The notes: a model not told the origin generated them from the sequence alone. A stretch of 64,000 bases of DNA from Chitinophaga tropicalis (GCF_009758205.1 NZ_WRXN01000003.1:124001-188000), one strand, 5' to 3'. Numbered from the stretch's first letter, positions 44,078-53,952 are shown. Numbers and translations: made by a program.

Positions 44078-45610
44078 TTATTGCTCGTCCCACCAGATTC
44101 TTGTACTTAACTTATCAGCTCCCTGCCTGGATATTGCCTCGTTTACATTTTCACTATTTACACTTAGCTCCGAGGTAGGATAGGTGAGTCGCCGGATAAA
44201 GGTACCCTCGGGTACATCCGGATTGCCAGGTTGGCCATATGGGTTAGGAGATAGTTCAGGGAAACCACTTCTTCTGAAATTGGCGAAGGCTTCCGGACCA
44301 TTCAGAAAGGACGCGATCCAGTATTGGGTATTGATCTCTTTCAGCTCATTGCCGGCCGAAAGGGGATGGGCAGCTATGTATGCGTCACGGGCATCGGCAA
44401 TAATGGCACTATTAGGATCGTATACTGCCATTTGATCCATATGGGCGGCAATACCATCAGTATAGTATTGAGCTGCGGTCCCGGTAGTGATCCAACCCCT
44501 GAAACGGGCTTCAGCCAGCAGCAGGTTGGTTTGGGCCACCGTTACAAGGAAAACAGGGGAAAATGTTTTGAGCATTCTGCGCCGGTCAACCTGGCTATAC
44601 TCATAAAAACTGGCCAGGCCATCGGCAGTGGCGGCAGCTGCAATGGTGCCATTGTCCCGGCCGATAGGCATACCGATTTGTTTGGTGGGATCAGTAGTGC
44701 CGGCGGCTACGGTTTGTCCTGCCCCGCTGGTGGCGCCTATGTACCTGATGGCAATTGCTGATAATCGTGGGTCGTTGGAATTTTTCAGCTGGTCTGCAAA
44801 TGGTTTGGCCAGGTAAAAATTCGCAGCCTCACCGCCATTCAAGGTAGCGCCAATAGGTTGGGTATAGTTGGCGTCGTGCCTTATATACGCGTTGTCTGCA
44901 TTAACAGTAATCACACCGCCTGCTACGGCTGCCTGCACGGTGCTCTGTGCTTTAGCCTCATCTACTTTACTCAATCGCATACCAGCCCGCAGCAACAGGG
45001 AATAGGCAAATTTTTTCCATTTGGCTACATTGCCGGCATATAACAGGTCTCCTGTTTCAATAACAGCGGTGGTATTGAGTGCTGCCGCCGCTTCTGTGAG
45101 TTCCTGTATAATCGATGGATAAATGTCCTGCTGACGGTCGTATTTGGGAAACAGTGCACCGGTAGTCAACCCGGCGCCACCCTCCAGGTAGGGAATATCT
45201 CCGTATTCGTCTGTTAATATCATAAAAACGTATGACTGGTAAATGCGGACCATGTTGTAAATGTTGCTGCGGTTGGGCAGATCCTTAGCCCGTGTACGGG
45301 CATCATAGGTGTTTTTGATCACGCTTTGATAGTAGGCAGTCCACAGGGGTTGTGTAGTTACATCGCGACTGTCCTGGTTAAAATTAGCGCCGGCAAGTAC
45401 ACCGCCATTAGGCGATATCATCTGTTGCACTATTCCCACATCGAATACCAGTGACTTAACCGGAAATGAAGTGTTTATAATGGCCTGGTTGAGCAACAGG
45501 ACCGGATCCAGTGAGGTTGAATTGGTTTCGTTGACGTTCAGATCACTTAATCCCTTATCACAGGCAACAAGCGAAAACGATATAATGATGGATAATAAGA
45601 TCTTTTTCAT
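44078..45610 (-). CDS. SusD/RagB-family lipoprotein
   Basis: A 510-residue SusD-like protein (SusD-like_2 type). Its lipobox is FSLVACDKG with Cys at about 17, followed by the family signature LSDLNVNETNSTSLDP, helical TPR-like pairs, and the typical C-terminus (LTYPTSELSVNSENVNEA). It acts as the surface lid that delivers glycan or sugar-acid ligands to the SusC pore. It sits 11 bp after susC and directly before the dehydratase. The short SusC/D plus dehydratase layout suggests import of sugar acids or oligo-uronides. Confidence 0.93.
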   Translation of the reverse strand: MKKILLSIIISFSLVACDKGLSDLNVNETNSTSLDPVLLLNQAIINTSFPVKSLVFDVGIVQQMISPNGGVLAGANFNQDSRDVTTQPLWTAYYQSVIKNTYDARTRAKDLPNRSNIYNMVRIYQSYVFMILTDEYGDIPYLEGGAGLTTGALFPKYDRQQDIYPSIIQELTEAAAALNTTAVIETGDLLYAGNVAKWKKFAYSLLLRAGMRLSKVDEAKAQSTVQAAVAGGVITVNADNAYIRHDANYTQPIGATLNGGEAANFYLAKPFADQLKNSNDPRLSAIAIRYIGATSGAGQTVAAGTTDPTKQIGMPIGRDNGTIAAAATADGLASFYEYSQVDRRRMLKTFSPVFLVTVAQTNLLLAEARFRGWITTGTAAQYYTDGIAAHMDQMAVYDPNSAIIADARDAYIAAHPLSAGNELKEINTQYWIASFLNGPEAFANFRRSGFPELSPNPYGQPGNPDVPEGTFIRRLTYPTSELSVNSENVNEAISRQGADKLSTRIWWDEQ

Positions 45611-45621
45611 GATGGAATCTG

Positions 45622-48600
45622 TTAAAGTTTGATATTCAGGTTCAATCCAAGACTGCGCGTAGTGGGAAGTCCGGGCGATTCAAGCCCGAGCTGGTTGTCG
45701 GAACCAAAACCAAATGTTTCCGGATCAATATTGTCGACCCACTTCTTTAAAATCAATAAATTGTTGCCTACAAGATCGATCTTCAGCCCTTTTATAGGCC
45801 ATCTTGCCGGAATGTGCCTGGTAAGATCATACCCGAGCGATACCTGGCGCAACTTCCAGTAACCTCCGTTATATACAACAGAGGCAATGATCTGTTGTGA
45901 GCGGAGATGTTCCCAGTAGGTTTGCGCTGCTGCTACGGCATTATTTGGATTACCACTGGCATCTACACCCTCGCCCTTTACGCCGCCTTCACGTCCTTCC
46001 AGCGTTTTCTTATGCAGTCCGTGCCGTATAGCGTTGAAGTTGGTGCCTGACAGCATTTTGTTACCAAGTTTATAATCTACAAATACGCTAAGCCTGAATC
46101 CTTTGTAGTTAACGGTATTTAAAAAACCACCTACCCATTTGGGCAATGCACTGCCAAACAAAAGGAAGTCGGACGTACGTTGCGGCAAACCGTTTGATTG
46201 AAATATTTGTTGTCCTTTGTCATTATATGCATAGCCGTAGCCGGCAATCTGTCCTATTTCCTGACCCACTACATGCCTGGTTTCACCATTAAATACGTGC
46301 GTACCGGTGGTAATACGTTCGCCTGGTCTATCAGTGATGATGCTGAGTACTTTTGTGATATTATAGGAAGTATTTGCTGTGAATTCCCAGTTCCAGTGAA
46401 CACCTCTTACCGGCACCAGGTTCAACATGGCTTCAAATCCCTGGTTCCTGCTTTTACCACTGTTGATTGGTGTATTCAGGTAGCCGGAGGCATCTGAGAT
46501 CTGTACCAGTACTATCTGGTCGCGGGTAATTTTGCGATAAGCCGCCAGGTCGATATTAACGCGGTTGTCGAATAAACGCATTTCCAGTCCGGCTTCAACT
46601 TCAGATATTCTGCTGGGTCTTAGTTGTGCATTAGGTAAGGTAGTACCGGTAACATTATTACTAATGGCACTGGTGCCAACGGGCACTGCCTGTCCATTTG
46701 GGTTACTAATGAAATTGGCATTAGGTGTATAGAACAGCTGGTTAGAATAAGGCGCCACATCACCATCACTTCCTACTTCGGCATAACCTAGCCGCAGTTT
46801 ACCGAAATTCAGCCAACTGATATGGGGGAGATGTTCTGAAAAGATATAACTGCCGGATATGGACGGATACAAAATGCTTCTGTTTTCAGGCGCCAGGGTA
46901 GAGAACCAGTCATTTCGTATTGTGCCGGTGAGGTAGAAGGTTTGCCGGAAATTTATTTCAGCGGAACTGTACAATGAGTTTACGCCCTGTTCTATCAGTG
47001 TATATACAGGATCTTTGGAACGTCCGTTTTGTACCGTATATAATCCTCGGGTGATAAAGTCTGTTACTACGACATTGTTGACGTCCGTCCGTTTACGCAT
47101 ACGGTTACCGCCGGCGTTAAGGTTTATTTCCACTTCACCGAATTTTTTATTCGCGTTTATCAGGTAGTCGAGGTTTGTCTCCCTGAAGCGGCGTGATTCC
47201 TGCGTATATAAACCATTTACAAATCCCGGAGGTGCGGCAGCCCTGGAGGCCTGACCGGTAGGGAAGTTGTTGACATCTTCATCCCGGGACCAATAGTCCT
47301 GGCCAAACCGTCCCTGCACGCTGAGCCATGGCCGCAAATGGTATCTCAGGGTCACGTTGCCGTAAATGCGGTCCCGTTTGATATTATGGAACTGTTCTGC
47401 TATTACCCAATAGGGATTGGTGCGGTTGGTAAACCTGGACCAATTGTATTCATCGCCCGCAGCGTTGTATTTATTTTCATCAAGCACATGCAAAGGCATG
47501 GAGGTGGACATTGCCATCAGGGTAGTGGGGATGGAATTGTCCTGATTGGCAATATTAGGTGGGTTTTTATTGATTTCCCGTGAATAGTTGACGTTACCTG
47601 ATATCAGAAACTGTTCTGACAAATTATAGCTAAACCCCAGGTTCATCGATTTACGATTAAATGTATTGTTGGGCATGATTCCCTGGTTCTGGGTATTATT
47701 AAGCGATAACCGGAAGCCACCTTTTTCACTGCTGCTTTCAAAAGCAATTGTGTTGGCAACGTTCTGGCCATGACGATAAAATTCTTTTATGCGACTACCT
47801 TGTGGTTCATAGGGTAGCGTTAAGTTATTAAAAAGGATTTGCGTCAAGCCCGGAGTAAATTTTTCACCAAAGGACCATTGCCCTGAAGTCGGGTTGGGCG
47901 CTGAAGGGCGAACGCCGTTTTCACCCTGTCCGTATTCACGCTGATAATCCGTAAAGTCAAGCGGTGTATCGTTGGTATAATTCAGGTTATATGTAACACC
48001 AATCCCTCTGGTTTTCCCTTTGATTTTTGTGGTGATCATGATGACACCGTCCTTTGCGCGGGAGCCGTAAAGAGCGGATGCGGGAGCCCCTTTTAATATT
48101 GTCATGTTTTCAATATCATCAGGATTGATACTGGATAATCCGTCACCGCCATCTGAGAACACCCCCCCGCCTTTTACGCCTATGATGTTGTCGTTGAAAT
48201 TAGTATTGTCGACCGGCACCCCATTAATGACGATCAGTGGGTTGTTTTGTCCTGAAATAGACGACTGGCCGCGGATACGGATCTTGGACGTGCCGCCCGG
48301 ACCGGTACCGAGTGAAGAGATATTCAGTCCGGCAACTTTGCCCTGCAGGGTGTTCATGATATTGCTACTGCGATTTACACTTATTTCTTCGGGTTTGATA
48401 CTGGTAGCGGCATATCCCAGGCTACGCGACTGTTTTTTAATACCAAGGGCGGTTACAATCACCTCCCCCAGATTCTGGTTGTCAATCACCATCGATACAT
48501 TTAATATTGGCTGGCCGGTTACCTTCACTTCTGTTGTTTTAAAGCCTACCGAAGTGAAGACAAGAGTGGCGTTGGCGGAAGCGGGAATGCGATATTTGCC

Positions 48601-48792
48601 GGAGCTATCGGACGTGGTTCCCTGGGAACTGCCCTTTACTGCTATAGAAACCCCGGGCAATTTCACGCCCTTTTCATCAGAAACCGTTCCTGTGACGGTT
48701 TGTGCGTAGATACAGGAGGCGATCAGCTGTAAGATGACAAACAACAAGGATCCCGCCAGGCGGGGCGCCCTGCCATGGAAGTAATTTTTCAT
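45622..48792 (-). CDS. SusC/RagA-family TonB-dependent transporter
   Basis: A 1056-residue outer-membrane receptor from the ATG at 48792; the 42 codons further upstream overlap the promoter and are not credible. After a signal peptide (ends CIYAQ) it has a carboxypeptidase-like TonB box domain (TVTGTVSDEKGVKLPGVSIA), the plug (VIVTALGIKKQSRSLGYA, and RIRGQSSISGQNNPLIVING), and a long beta-barrel. It energises uptake via TonB. First gene of the susC-susD-dehydratase operon; a promoter and a divergent AraC regulator lie upstream. Confidence 0.95.
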   Translation of the reverse strand: MKNYFHGRAPRLAGSLLFVILQLIASCIYAQTVTGTVSDEKGVKLPGVSIAVKGSSQGTTSDSSGKYRIPASANATLVFTSVGFKTTEVKVTGQPILNVSMVIDNQNLGEVIVTALGIKKQSRSLGYAATSIKPEEISVNRSSNIMNTLQGKVAGLNISSLGTGPGGTSKIRIRGQSSISGQNNPLIVINGVPVDNTNFNDNIIGVKGGGVFSDGGDGLSSINPDDIENMTILKGAPASALYGSRAKDGVIMITTKIKGKTRGIGVTYNLNYTNDTPLDFTDYQREYGQGENGVRPSAPNPTSGQWSFGEKFTPGLTQILFNNLTLPYEPQGSRIKEFYRHGQNVANTIAFESSSEKGGFRLSLNNTQNQGIMPNNTFNRKSMNLGFSYNLSEQFLISGNVNYSREINKNPPNIANQDNSIPTTLMAMSTSMPLHVLDENKYNAAGDEYNWSRFTNRTNPYWVIAEQFHNIKRDRIYGNVTLRYHLRPWLSVQGRFGQDYWSRDEDVNNFPTGQASRAAAPPGFVNGLYTQESRRFRETNLDYLINANKKFGEVEINLNAGGNRMRKRTDVNNVVVTDFITRGLYTVQNGRSKDPVYTLIEQGVNSLYSSAEINFRQTFYLTGTIRNDWFSTLAPENRSILYPSISGSYIFSEHLPHISWLNFGKLRLGYAEVGSDGDVAPYSNQLFYTPNANFISNPNGQAVPVGTSAISNNVTGTTLPNAQLRPSRISEVEAGLEMRLFDNRVNIDLAAYRKITRDQIVLVQISDASGYLNTPINSGKSRNQGFEAMLNLVPVRGVHWNWEFTANTSYNITKVLSIITDRPGERITTGTHVFNGETRHVVGQEIGQIAGYGYAYNDKGQQIFQSNGLPQRTSDFLLFGSALPKWVGGFLNTVNYKGFRLSVFVDYKLGNKMLSGTNFNAIRHGLHKKTLEGREGGVKGEGVDASGNPNNAVAAAQTYWEHLRSQQIIASVVYNGGYWKLRQVSLGYDLTRHIPARWPIKGLKIDLVGNNLLILKKWVDNIDPETFGFGSDNQLGLESPGLPTTRSLGLNLNIKL

Positions 48793-48825
48793 AACGTAAA
48801 TTGGTGGTGAGGAATCTTTGGCATA

Positions 48826-48859
48826 CAAATTATATTGTATTACAGGTAAAAACTTCCAA
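48826..48859 (-). promoter_or_regulatory. Likely promoter of the susCD-dehydratase operon
   Basis: On the minus strand TTG (48857-48859) is followed after 22 bp by TATAATTTG (48826-48834), near the Bacteroidota -33/-7 pair, with one base more than consensus between TA and TTTG. It is 34 bp before the susC start and faces the divergent AraC gene. Confidence 0.45.
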
Positions 48860-48935
48860 AATAGAACGACGTTGAATTTTGTACGTGCAGGTTGAACAAA
48901 TTTCTTTACTTTATGCATGCCTACACATCACCTAT

Positions 48936-49823
48936 ATGAATCAATTTGTGTTACAATACGGTAAGTCTGCAGAGCTGTTGTTGTTCCCGCATATCCTGGA
49001 GTTGGGCATGAAAAAGAATGGCTCTATTCAGGCCAATAGTTTTCCAGCCACTGTAGCGGAAGGATTACGCATTTATCATATAATAGAAGGCCGGTTTGAA
49101 TGGTATATTAATCATCAGCCTCATGTTTTTTATCCTGGTGATGTAGCGTTGATAATGCCTGGAATTCAACTGAGCTCTGATAACAGCGTACTGACGATCG
49201 GCTCTTTTATCTGGATACAACTGGCCGTGCAGAAGCTGGATAACGGACATGTCCTACCTGGAAAATGGAGCAGGTTATCTGATAGTGAAGCCACTGCCAT
49301 TGGGAAAATATTATTTGTGAACAATCTGCCTGCATTGAGCCGGTTCAATGAAGTGTGCAGTATTATCAAATGTATTTATACAGAGCTGGTAGAGATGGAA
49401 GTAGCTTATCAGACACGCATCAATCAGCATATAGACGAATTACTGATACAGGTTACCCGTAAAATTACGCGGCAAACGCATTCAACCCGCGACTTTCCCC
49501 AGGCGTTTACAAACCTGGAAATGGCGTTGCGACAGGATCTCTCGCATCAGTGGACTGTTGAGGAAATGGCCGGGCTGGTAGGTATGGGTACTACTTTATT
49601 TACAGAAAAGGTGAAAAGTTTTTCCGGTTTTTCGCCTATTAATTACCTGATCAATATCCGTATTTCGGAAGCTATCAAATTATTGAAGCGGGCTGATATA
49701 AGTGTAACGAATATTGCCCTGGATACAGGATTTTATTCGTCACAGCATTTTTCAACCACCTTTAAAAAGTTAACCGGTTATCGTCCAAGTGAATTCAGGA
49801 AAAATCATTTGCGTAATATATAA
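48936..49823 (+). CDS. AraC-family regulator of the sugar-acid locus
   Basis: A 295-residue regulator from the ATG at 48936 (NQFVLQYGKSAELLLFPHIL). It has an N-terminal cupin-like sensor (AEGLRIYHIIEGRFEWYINH) and a C-terminal double HTH: WTVEEMAGLVGMGTTLFTEK, then SVTNIALDTGFYSSQHFSTT and FKKLTGYRPSEFRK. It is divergent from susC and 12 bp upstream of the FGGY kinase in the same direction, so it likely controls both sides. Effector probably a sugar acid. Confidence 0.93.
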   Translation: MNQFVLQYGKSAELLLFPHILELGMKKNGSIQANSFPATVAEGLRIYHIIEGRFEWYINHQPHVFYPGDVALIMPGIQLSSDNSVLTIGSFIWIQLAVQKLDNGHVLPGKWSRLSDSEATAIGKILFVNNLPALSRFNEVCSIIKCIYTELVEMEVAYQTRINQHIDELLIQVTRKITRQTHSTRDFPQAFTNLEMALRQDLSHQWTVEEMAGLVGMGTTLFTEKVKSFSGFSPINYLINIRISEAIKLLKRADISVTNIALDTGFYSSQHFSTTFKKLTGYRPSEFRKNHLRNI

Positions 49824-49835
49824 ATAGTCATAGAT

Positions 49836-51398
49836 ATGGATTGCATTATAACAGTTGAGTTAGGCACCTACGGGATACGCGTGTTTATATATGACCTTAG
49901 TGGCCGGGTAATAGGATCAATGAAGGGGCATTATCCTACATTTCATACACAACCTGACTATAGCGAACAAGACCCTGAGCAGATCTTTATTACAACCTTA
50001 TATGTATTGAAGAACATATTGAATGAATATATACACCCGGGGAAATACAAGGTGGCCAGTATATGTTTCTGCGGCTCTATGCACAGCGTACTCCCTGTCG
50101 ATGCGAAAGGAAATCCGCTTGGCAATGCCATTACCTGGGCTGATAACCGGGCTAAAAAAGAGGCGCAGGAGTTGCGTAATTCACCGCTGGGAAAAAAGCT
50201 GTACAGGGAAACAGGGACACCTATACATCCTATGTCGCCGCTCGTCAAAATTGCATGGATCAGGGATCATGATAAGGAACGATTCCGTAGCGCCAGCAAA
50301 TTTCTGTCTATCAAAAGTTATATTATTCATCAGCTCACGGGGGAATATATGATAGATTACAGCATTGCTTCCGCCACGGGGTTGCTGAATATTCATACTG
50401 TAAGCTGGGAAGGAGACGCGTTGCAATATGCAGGTATTACGGCAGACCAGTTAGCGGTAGTGGCGCCTGTATTATCGAAGGCCGGCAAATTGAAAAAAGC
50501 GTATCAGCAATCATTAGGGTTGCAGGCAGATACAAAAATCCTGATCGGTTCCAGTGATGGGTGTCTGGCTACACTAGGAGATGGCATCATAAAAGGAGAA
50601 GCTAAAGCCTGTATCACGATTGAAGACAGTGGTGCTGTGCGCGTGATGGGAACCAGCGTATTGAAAGATGAACAAATGCGTTTTTTTAATTATCTGCTGA
50701 CGAATGATTACTATATATCCGGAGGGCCAACCAATAATGGTGGAAATATTTTTGAGTGGTTTACCAGGCAGTTCGGAGAATTTGCCAGTCAGTTCGATAT
50801 GGAGGATAGTATGCAGCAGCTGCTGGAAGAAGCGGCTAACGTCCCGGCGGGATCAGATGGGCTGGTGTTCCTGCCTTATCTGCTGGGCGAACGCGCACCT
50901 ATCTGGAACGCGAATGCACGAGGTGCATATTTCGGGCTTAACATTAAACATGAGCGAAAGCACTTCATACGTGCTACAATAGAGGGTATTTTATACGAGA
51001 TCTATAGTATTGGCAAGACGCTGGAAGAACAGCGTTCTATCGAAAACCTTTCGGTGAATGGAAGTTTCGGCACTATTCCTTTCTGCAGCCAGCTGATTGC
51101 TGACATATTCAATAAGCCAGTGCAGGTACGGCCGGAATTTCACAGTATAAGCTTTGGAGCATATATATTAAGCGCTACAGAGATGGGGATCTATACATCC
51201 CTGGACGATGCCGCCACAAAGCCGATAGACCCTCCTGATGTTTTTAAACCCAATAAGCAGCATCACGGAATATATGCTGATTACTTCCGCATATTTGAGA
51301 GGTTAAGTGCTAAACTCTCTGATGAATTCGAGGCGATAGCAAATCTGCAGCAAAAGTATACTCATCCGGATAAATTACTTATGAATGATAAACTATAA
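49836..51398 (+). CDS. FGGY-family carbohydrate kinase (gluconokinase/xylulokinase-like)
   Basis: A 520-residue FGGY kinase. The N-terminal ATPase phosphate loop reads VELGTYGIRVFIYDLSGR; the family usually has DxGTT here, so Asp is replaced by Glu. Later motifs are GNAITWADNRAKKEAQELR, GTPIHPMSPLVKIAWIRDHD (close to gluconokinases), and FLPYLLGERAPIWNANARGA, the FGGY signature region. It should phosphorylate a sugar or keto sugar acid. It lies 12 bp after the AraC gene and overlaps a truncated downstream gene by 14 bp. Confidence 0.9.
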   Translation: MDCIITVELGTYGIRVFIYDLSGRVIGSMKGHYPTFHTQPDYSEQDPEQIFITTLYVLKNILNEYIHPGKYKVASICFCGSMHSVLPVDAKGNPLGNAITWADNRAKKEAQELRNSPLGKKLYRETGTPIHPMSPLVKIAWIRDHDKERFRSASKFLSIKSYIIHQLTGEYMIDYSIASATGLLNIHTVSWEGDALQYAGITADQLAVVAPVLSKAGKLKKAYQQSLGLQADTKILIGSSDGCLATLGDGIIKGEAKACITIEDSGAVRVMGTSVLKDEQMRFFNYLLTNDYYISGGPTNNGGNIFEWFTRQFGEFASQFDMEDSMQQLLEEAANVPAGSDGLVFLPYLLGERAPIWNANARGAYFGLNIKHERKHFIRATIEGILYEIYSIGKTLEEQRSIENLSVNGSFGTIPFCSQLIADIFNKPVQVRPEFHSISFGAYILSATEMGIYTSLDDAATKPIDPPDVFKPNKQHHGIYADYFRIFERLSAKLSDEFEAIANLQQKYTHPDKLLMNDKL

Positions 51399-51572
51399 TT
51401 CCAGGAGGTCCTTTATAGCGCAAGCTGCTATGGCTGCTGCCCTTGTCCCTTTATCCACTTTCGGAAAAGGTTATGAAAAAGCAATTGATCAAACACCTAA
51501 AGCTTCATCTCCGTCCAATCTGAAGATCACAAAGGTGAGATGCGGTTATATCCGGGGTAGCCTGTTTGTAAA
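51385..51572 (+). pseudogene. Truncated enolase-superfamily dehydratase (Tat signal plus first strands only)
   Basis: The ATG at 51385 overlaps the end of the FGGY gene by 14 bp. The sequence begins with a twin-arginine signal (NSRRSFIAQAAMAAALVPL) and continues KITKVRCGYIRGSLFVK, the standard opening of secreted mandelate racemase/muconate-lactonising-type proteins. After LFVK (51572) the translation becomes unrelated, and a Crp-family gene starts at 51635. The rest of the gene has been deleted. Confidence 0.75.
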
Positions 51573-51634
51573 AAGGGGGTCAATGCAACTACATAACTGT
51601 ACTCCCATACAACTATCTTTACTAACTTGCCGGT

Positions 51635-52201
51635 ATGAAAGAATTGATCGATTATATATTGCAATTTGGAAATCTGGATAAACAGCAAACCGGCCTTGTT
51701 ATAAGCAGAGCAATTGAATTGAATCTTAAAAAAGGCGAGCATTTTTCAGAAGCGGGGCGAATTCCCAAACAGGTCGGTTTTATTGTGGAAGGCGTTATGC
51801 GCGGTTATTATTACGATAACAAAGGAGAAGAAGTTACGCGTTGTTTTATAAGTGAAAACAGCCTTGTGGCTGATTATGTCAATTTTGAAGCTAATACTTC
51901 CTCTTCAGAATATTTGCAGGCATGTACAGATTGCAAACTGATCGTATTTTCAAAGCAAAATTGGGAGGAGCTTTCTCAGATCATTGCAGGCTGGGATAAT
52001 ATCAAAAACAAGATGGTGCAAATATGCATGTACCAAAAGTCAAGAAAAGGTCCGGTCATTTCACAGGACGCTACTACCCGTTATATGGAGTTCATGGAAA
52101 ACCATCCATCGCTTATTAATCGTACTCCGCTGGCATACATTGCTTCTTACCTGGGTGTTACCCAGCAATCATTAAGCAGGATAAGGAAAAACATCCGCTA
52201 A
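51635..52201 (+). CDS. Crp/Fnr-family cyclic-nucleotide-binding-like regulator
   Basis: A 188-residue protein with a cNMP-binding jelly roll (KKGEHFSEAGRIPKQVGFIV ... GEEVTRCFISENSLVADY) and a short C-terminal HTH (PLAYIASYLGVTQQSLSRIR). This is the common small Bacteroidota Crp/Fnr type that usually regulates a neighbour in response to stress. It lies 76 bp upstream of an SDR gene on the same strand, its likely target. The family lacks the canonical cAMP-binding residues. Confidence 0.9.
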   Translation: MKELIDYILQFGNLDKQQTGLVISRAIELNLKKGEHFSEAGRIPKQVGFIVEGVMRGYYYDNKGEEVTRCFISENSLVADYVNFEANTSSSEYLQACTDCKLIVFSKQNWEELSQIIAGWDNIKNKMVQICMYQKSRKGPVISQDATTRYMEFMENHPSLINRTPLAYIASYLGVTQQSLSRIRKNIR

Positions 52202-52277
52202 AACTGCTTTTTACCAAATGGTAAATGGTTTCCTTTTTATATGATGCAATTTTGCTTCGTTAATTAAAGGAATAAAA

Positions 52278-53018
52278 ATGAAGAAAGTATTAATTACCGG
52301 AGCCAATAAGGGAATAGGTTTTGAAACTGCAAAGCACTTATTACAAAAAGGGTTTTATGTCTATATAGGAAGTCGTGATTTAAAAAATGGTGTGAATGCG
52401 GTTGAAAAATTAAAGTCCGAAGGACTATCCCATGCAGAAGCTGTACAATTGGATGTGACAGATGAGAGATCTGTAAAGATGGCCCGCGAGGAAATCGGGA
52501 AGAAAACGAAGGTATTAGATGTGCTCATTAATAATGCAGGCATTAACGGAGGTGAACCACCTTACACTGCGTTGGAAGCAACTTCAGAACAATTTATGGC
52601 TGCGTTAGATACCAATGTAATAGGCGTAGCAAGAGTGACGAAGGCATTTATTGATTTATTACATAAATCATATGAACCGAGGATTGTCAATGTAAGTACC
52701 AGTGTAGGTTCTCTCTCATTGCAAAGTGATCCGGATTGGCCAGCGTACGATTATGCGAAATATGCAGTTTATGGAGCATCAAAAGCAGCGCTGAATATGT
52801 ATACTGTTCATCTGGCTTACGAACTGCGTGACACACCCTTCAAAGTAAATGCAGTTTGCCCTGGGTATACCAGTACTGATTTCACCTTTAACAACGGAGG
52901 TACGGTGGATACTGCTGCACGTCGAATTATAAAGTATGTATTGATTGACCGGAATGGTCCTACCGGTAAATTTTTCAGTGAAGAAACTAATCCTGAAGCA
53001 GTGGAGATTCCCTGGTAA
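52278..53018 (+). CDS. Short-chain dehydrogenase/reductase
   Basis: A 246-residue SDR with the cofactor motif TGANKGIGFETAKHL near the N-terminus, NNAG at about 90-93, catalytic Ser in VSTSVGSLSL, and YGASKAALNMY (Tyr/Lys). The usual PG motif is present as VCPGYTSTDF. This pattern resembles NADPH carbonyl reductase-like SDRs. It probably follows the control of the upstream Crp-type regulator. A bidirectional-style hairpin lies just downstream. Confidence 0.92.
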   Translation: MKKVLITGANKGIGFETAKHLLQKGFYVYIGSRDLKNGVNAVEKLKSEGLSHAEAVQLDVTDERSVKMAREEIGKKTKVLDVLINNAGINGGEPPYTALEATSEQFMAALDTNVIGVARVTKAFIDLLHKSYEPRIVNVSTSVGSLSLQSDPDWPAYDYAKYAVYGASKAALNMYTVHLAYELRDTPFKVNAVCPGYTSTDFTFNNGGTVDTAARRIIKYVLIDRNGPTGKFFSEETNPEAVEIPW

Positions 53019-53051
53019 AATTTCTGGATCGCTTTCCGGAGAACTAACCGG

Positions 53052-53090
53052 ACAGGAAGAGATCCCGGCAGACCTGGATTCTCTTCCTGT
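53052..53090. terminator. Shared terminator between convergent genes
   Basis: ACAGGAAGAGA (53052-53062) pairs perfectly with TCTCTTCCTGT (53080-53090) around a 17-nt loop. It is located between the SDR stop and the convergent NTF2-like gene. Confidence 0.7.
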
Positions 53091-53123
53091 GTGCTCTATC
53101 TAATGATGCACGTTATTTCGGGA

Positions 53124-53513
53124 TTATTTCCCCCAAAAAGCATCTTCAGCTTCCTGGTCGTCGGAAAATAACCGAACTCCGGTAATTTTCCCTTCACTCA
53201 CTTCAAATAGATCAACACCCGTCATATTAATATTTCGATCTTCAATAGTGCCGCTAAAGCGAACAGGCATGATCACGATATTGCCATTAACCATTAAATT
53301 TCCACCAGGTGTCAGAACGAACGTGCCTTTGGTAGCTGCCATCATGCCACCAAGCATTTTACCGATTTCATCGGCTCCATGCTTTATTCCCGAAAACTGA
53401 TTGGCTCCCGGTTGATACCACTGAACACCTGGACTGAAAAATGAAAATGCGGTAGGAACATCTCCTTTTCCTAAGGCTTCCGCATATGCCTGTACTACTT
53501 CTTTTACTGTCAT
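53124..53513 (-). CDS. SnoaL/NTF2-like small protein
   Basis: A 129-residue protein with the NTF2 ketosteroid-isomerase-like cone fold pattern: EVVQAYAEALGKGDVPTAFS, FSPGVQWYQPGANQ, IVIMPVRFSGTIEDRNINMT, and DLFEVSEGKITGVRLFSDD. It is cytoplasmic, with no signal. It is one of two adjacent NTF2-like genes on the minus strand, 61 bp apart, facing a divergent HxlR regulator. Confidence 0.82.
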   Translation of the reverse strand: MTVKEVVQAYAEALGKGDVPTAFSFFSPGVQWYQPGANQFSGIKHGADEIGKMLGGMMAATKGTFVLTPGGNLMVNGNIVIMPVRFSGTIEDRNINMTGVDLFEVSEGKITGVRLFSDDQEAEDAFWGK

Positions 53514-53574
53514 TTCTCCTTCTATTTATAATTATTAATAAGCGAACCTGAAATCTCTTAATGGGAGGATGTTA

Positions 53575-53952
53575 TCAGAACATAGGGTTATTATTTGCCC
53601 GTTCTTCAGGCATCGGCATCATAGCGTCCCAATGCTCAGTTAGCTTATCGTCTTTCACGCGATAAATATCAATAAACCTCCATTCTTTTCCAGCCATTTC
53701 ATAACGTGAATGAAGGAAGACGATATCATTTTCTGCAACAATATGCTTAAAGGTGATTTTTTGTTTCGGTATTCCTTGTGAAGCGAGCATTTGTACCAGG
53801 GCTTTTATTCCGTCGGGACCATCAGCTATTGTAGGATTGTGTTGTATAAAATCCTTACTTATATAATCGTCTACCGCTGTGGTATCCAGGTCACCAAAGA
53901 TTCTTTGGTACGCCGTAGTAGCTATTTGCTTGTTGTATTCTTCTTTTGCCAT
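53575..53952 (-). CDS. SnoaL-like small protein
   Basis: A 125-residue SnoaL-type protein: IATTAYQRIFGDLDTTAVDD, YISKDFIQHNPTIADGPDGI, then AENDIVFLHSRYEMAGKEWR and a typical C-terminus ending HWDAMMPMPE. Members often act on small ring compounds or are stress-related. The gene starts 114 bp from a divergent HxlR regulator, which is the usual arrangement for HxlR-controlled enzymes. Confidence 0.85.
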   Translation of the reverse strand: MAKEEYNKQIATTAYQRIFGDLDTTAVDDYISKDFIQHNPTIADGPDGIKALVQMLASQGIPKQKITFKHIVAENDIVFLHSRYEMAGKEWRFIDIYRVKDDKLTEHWDAMMPMPEERANNNPMF

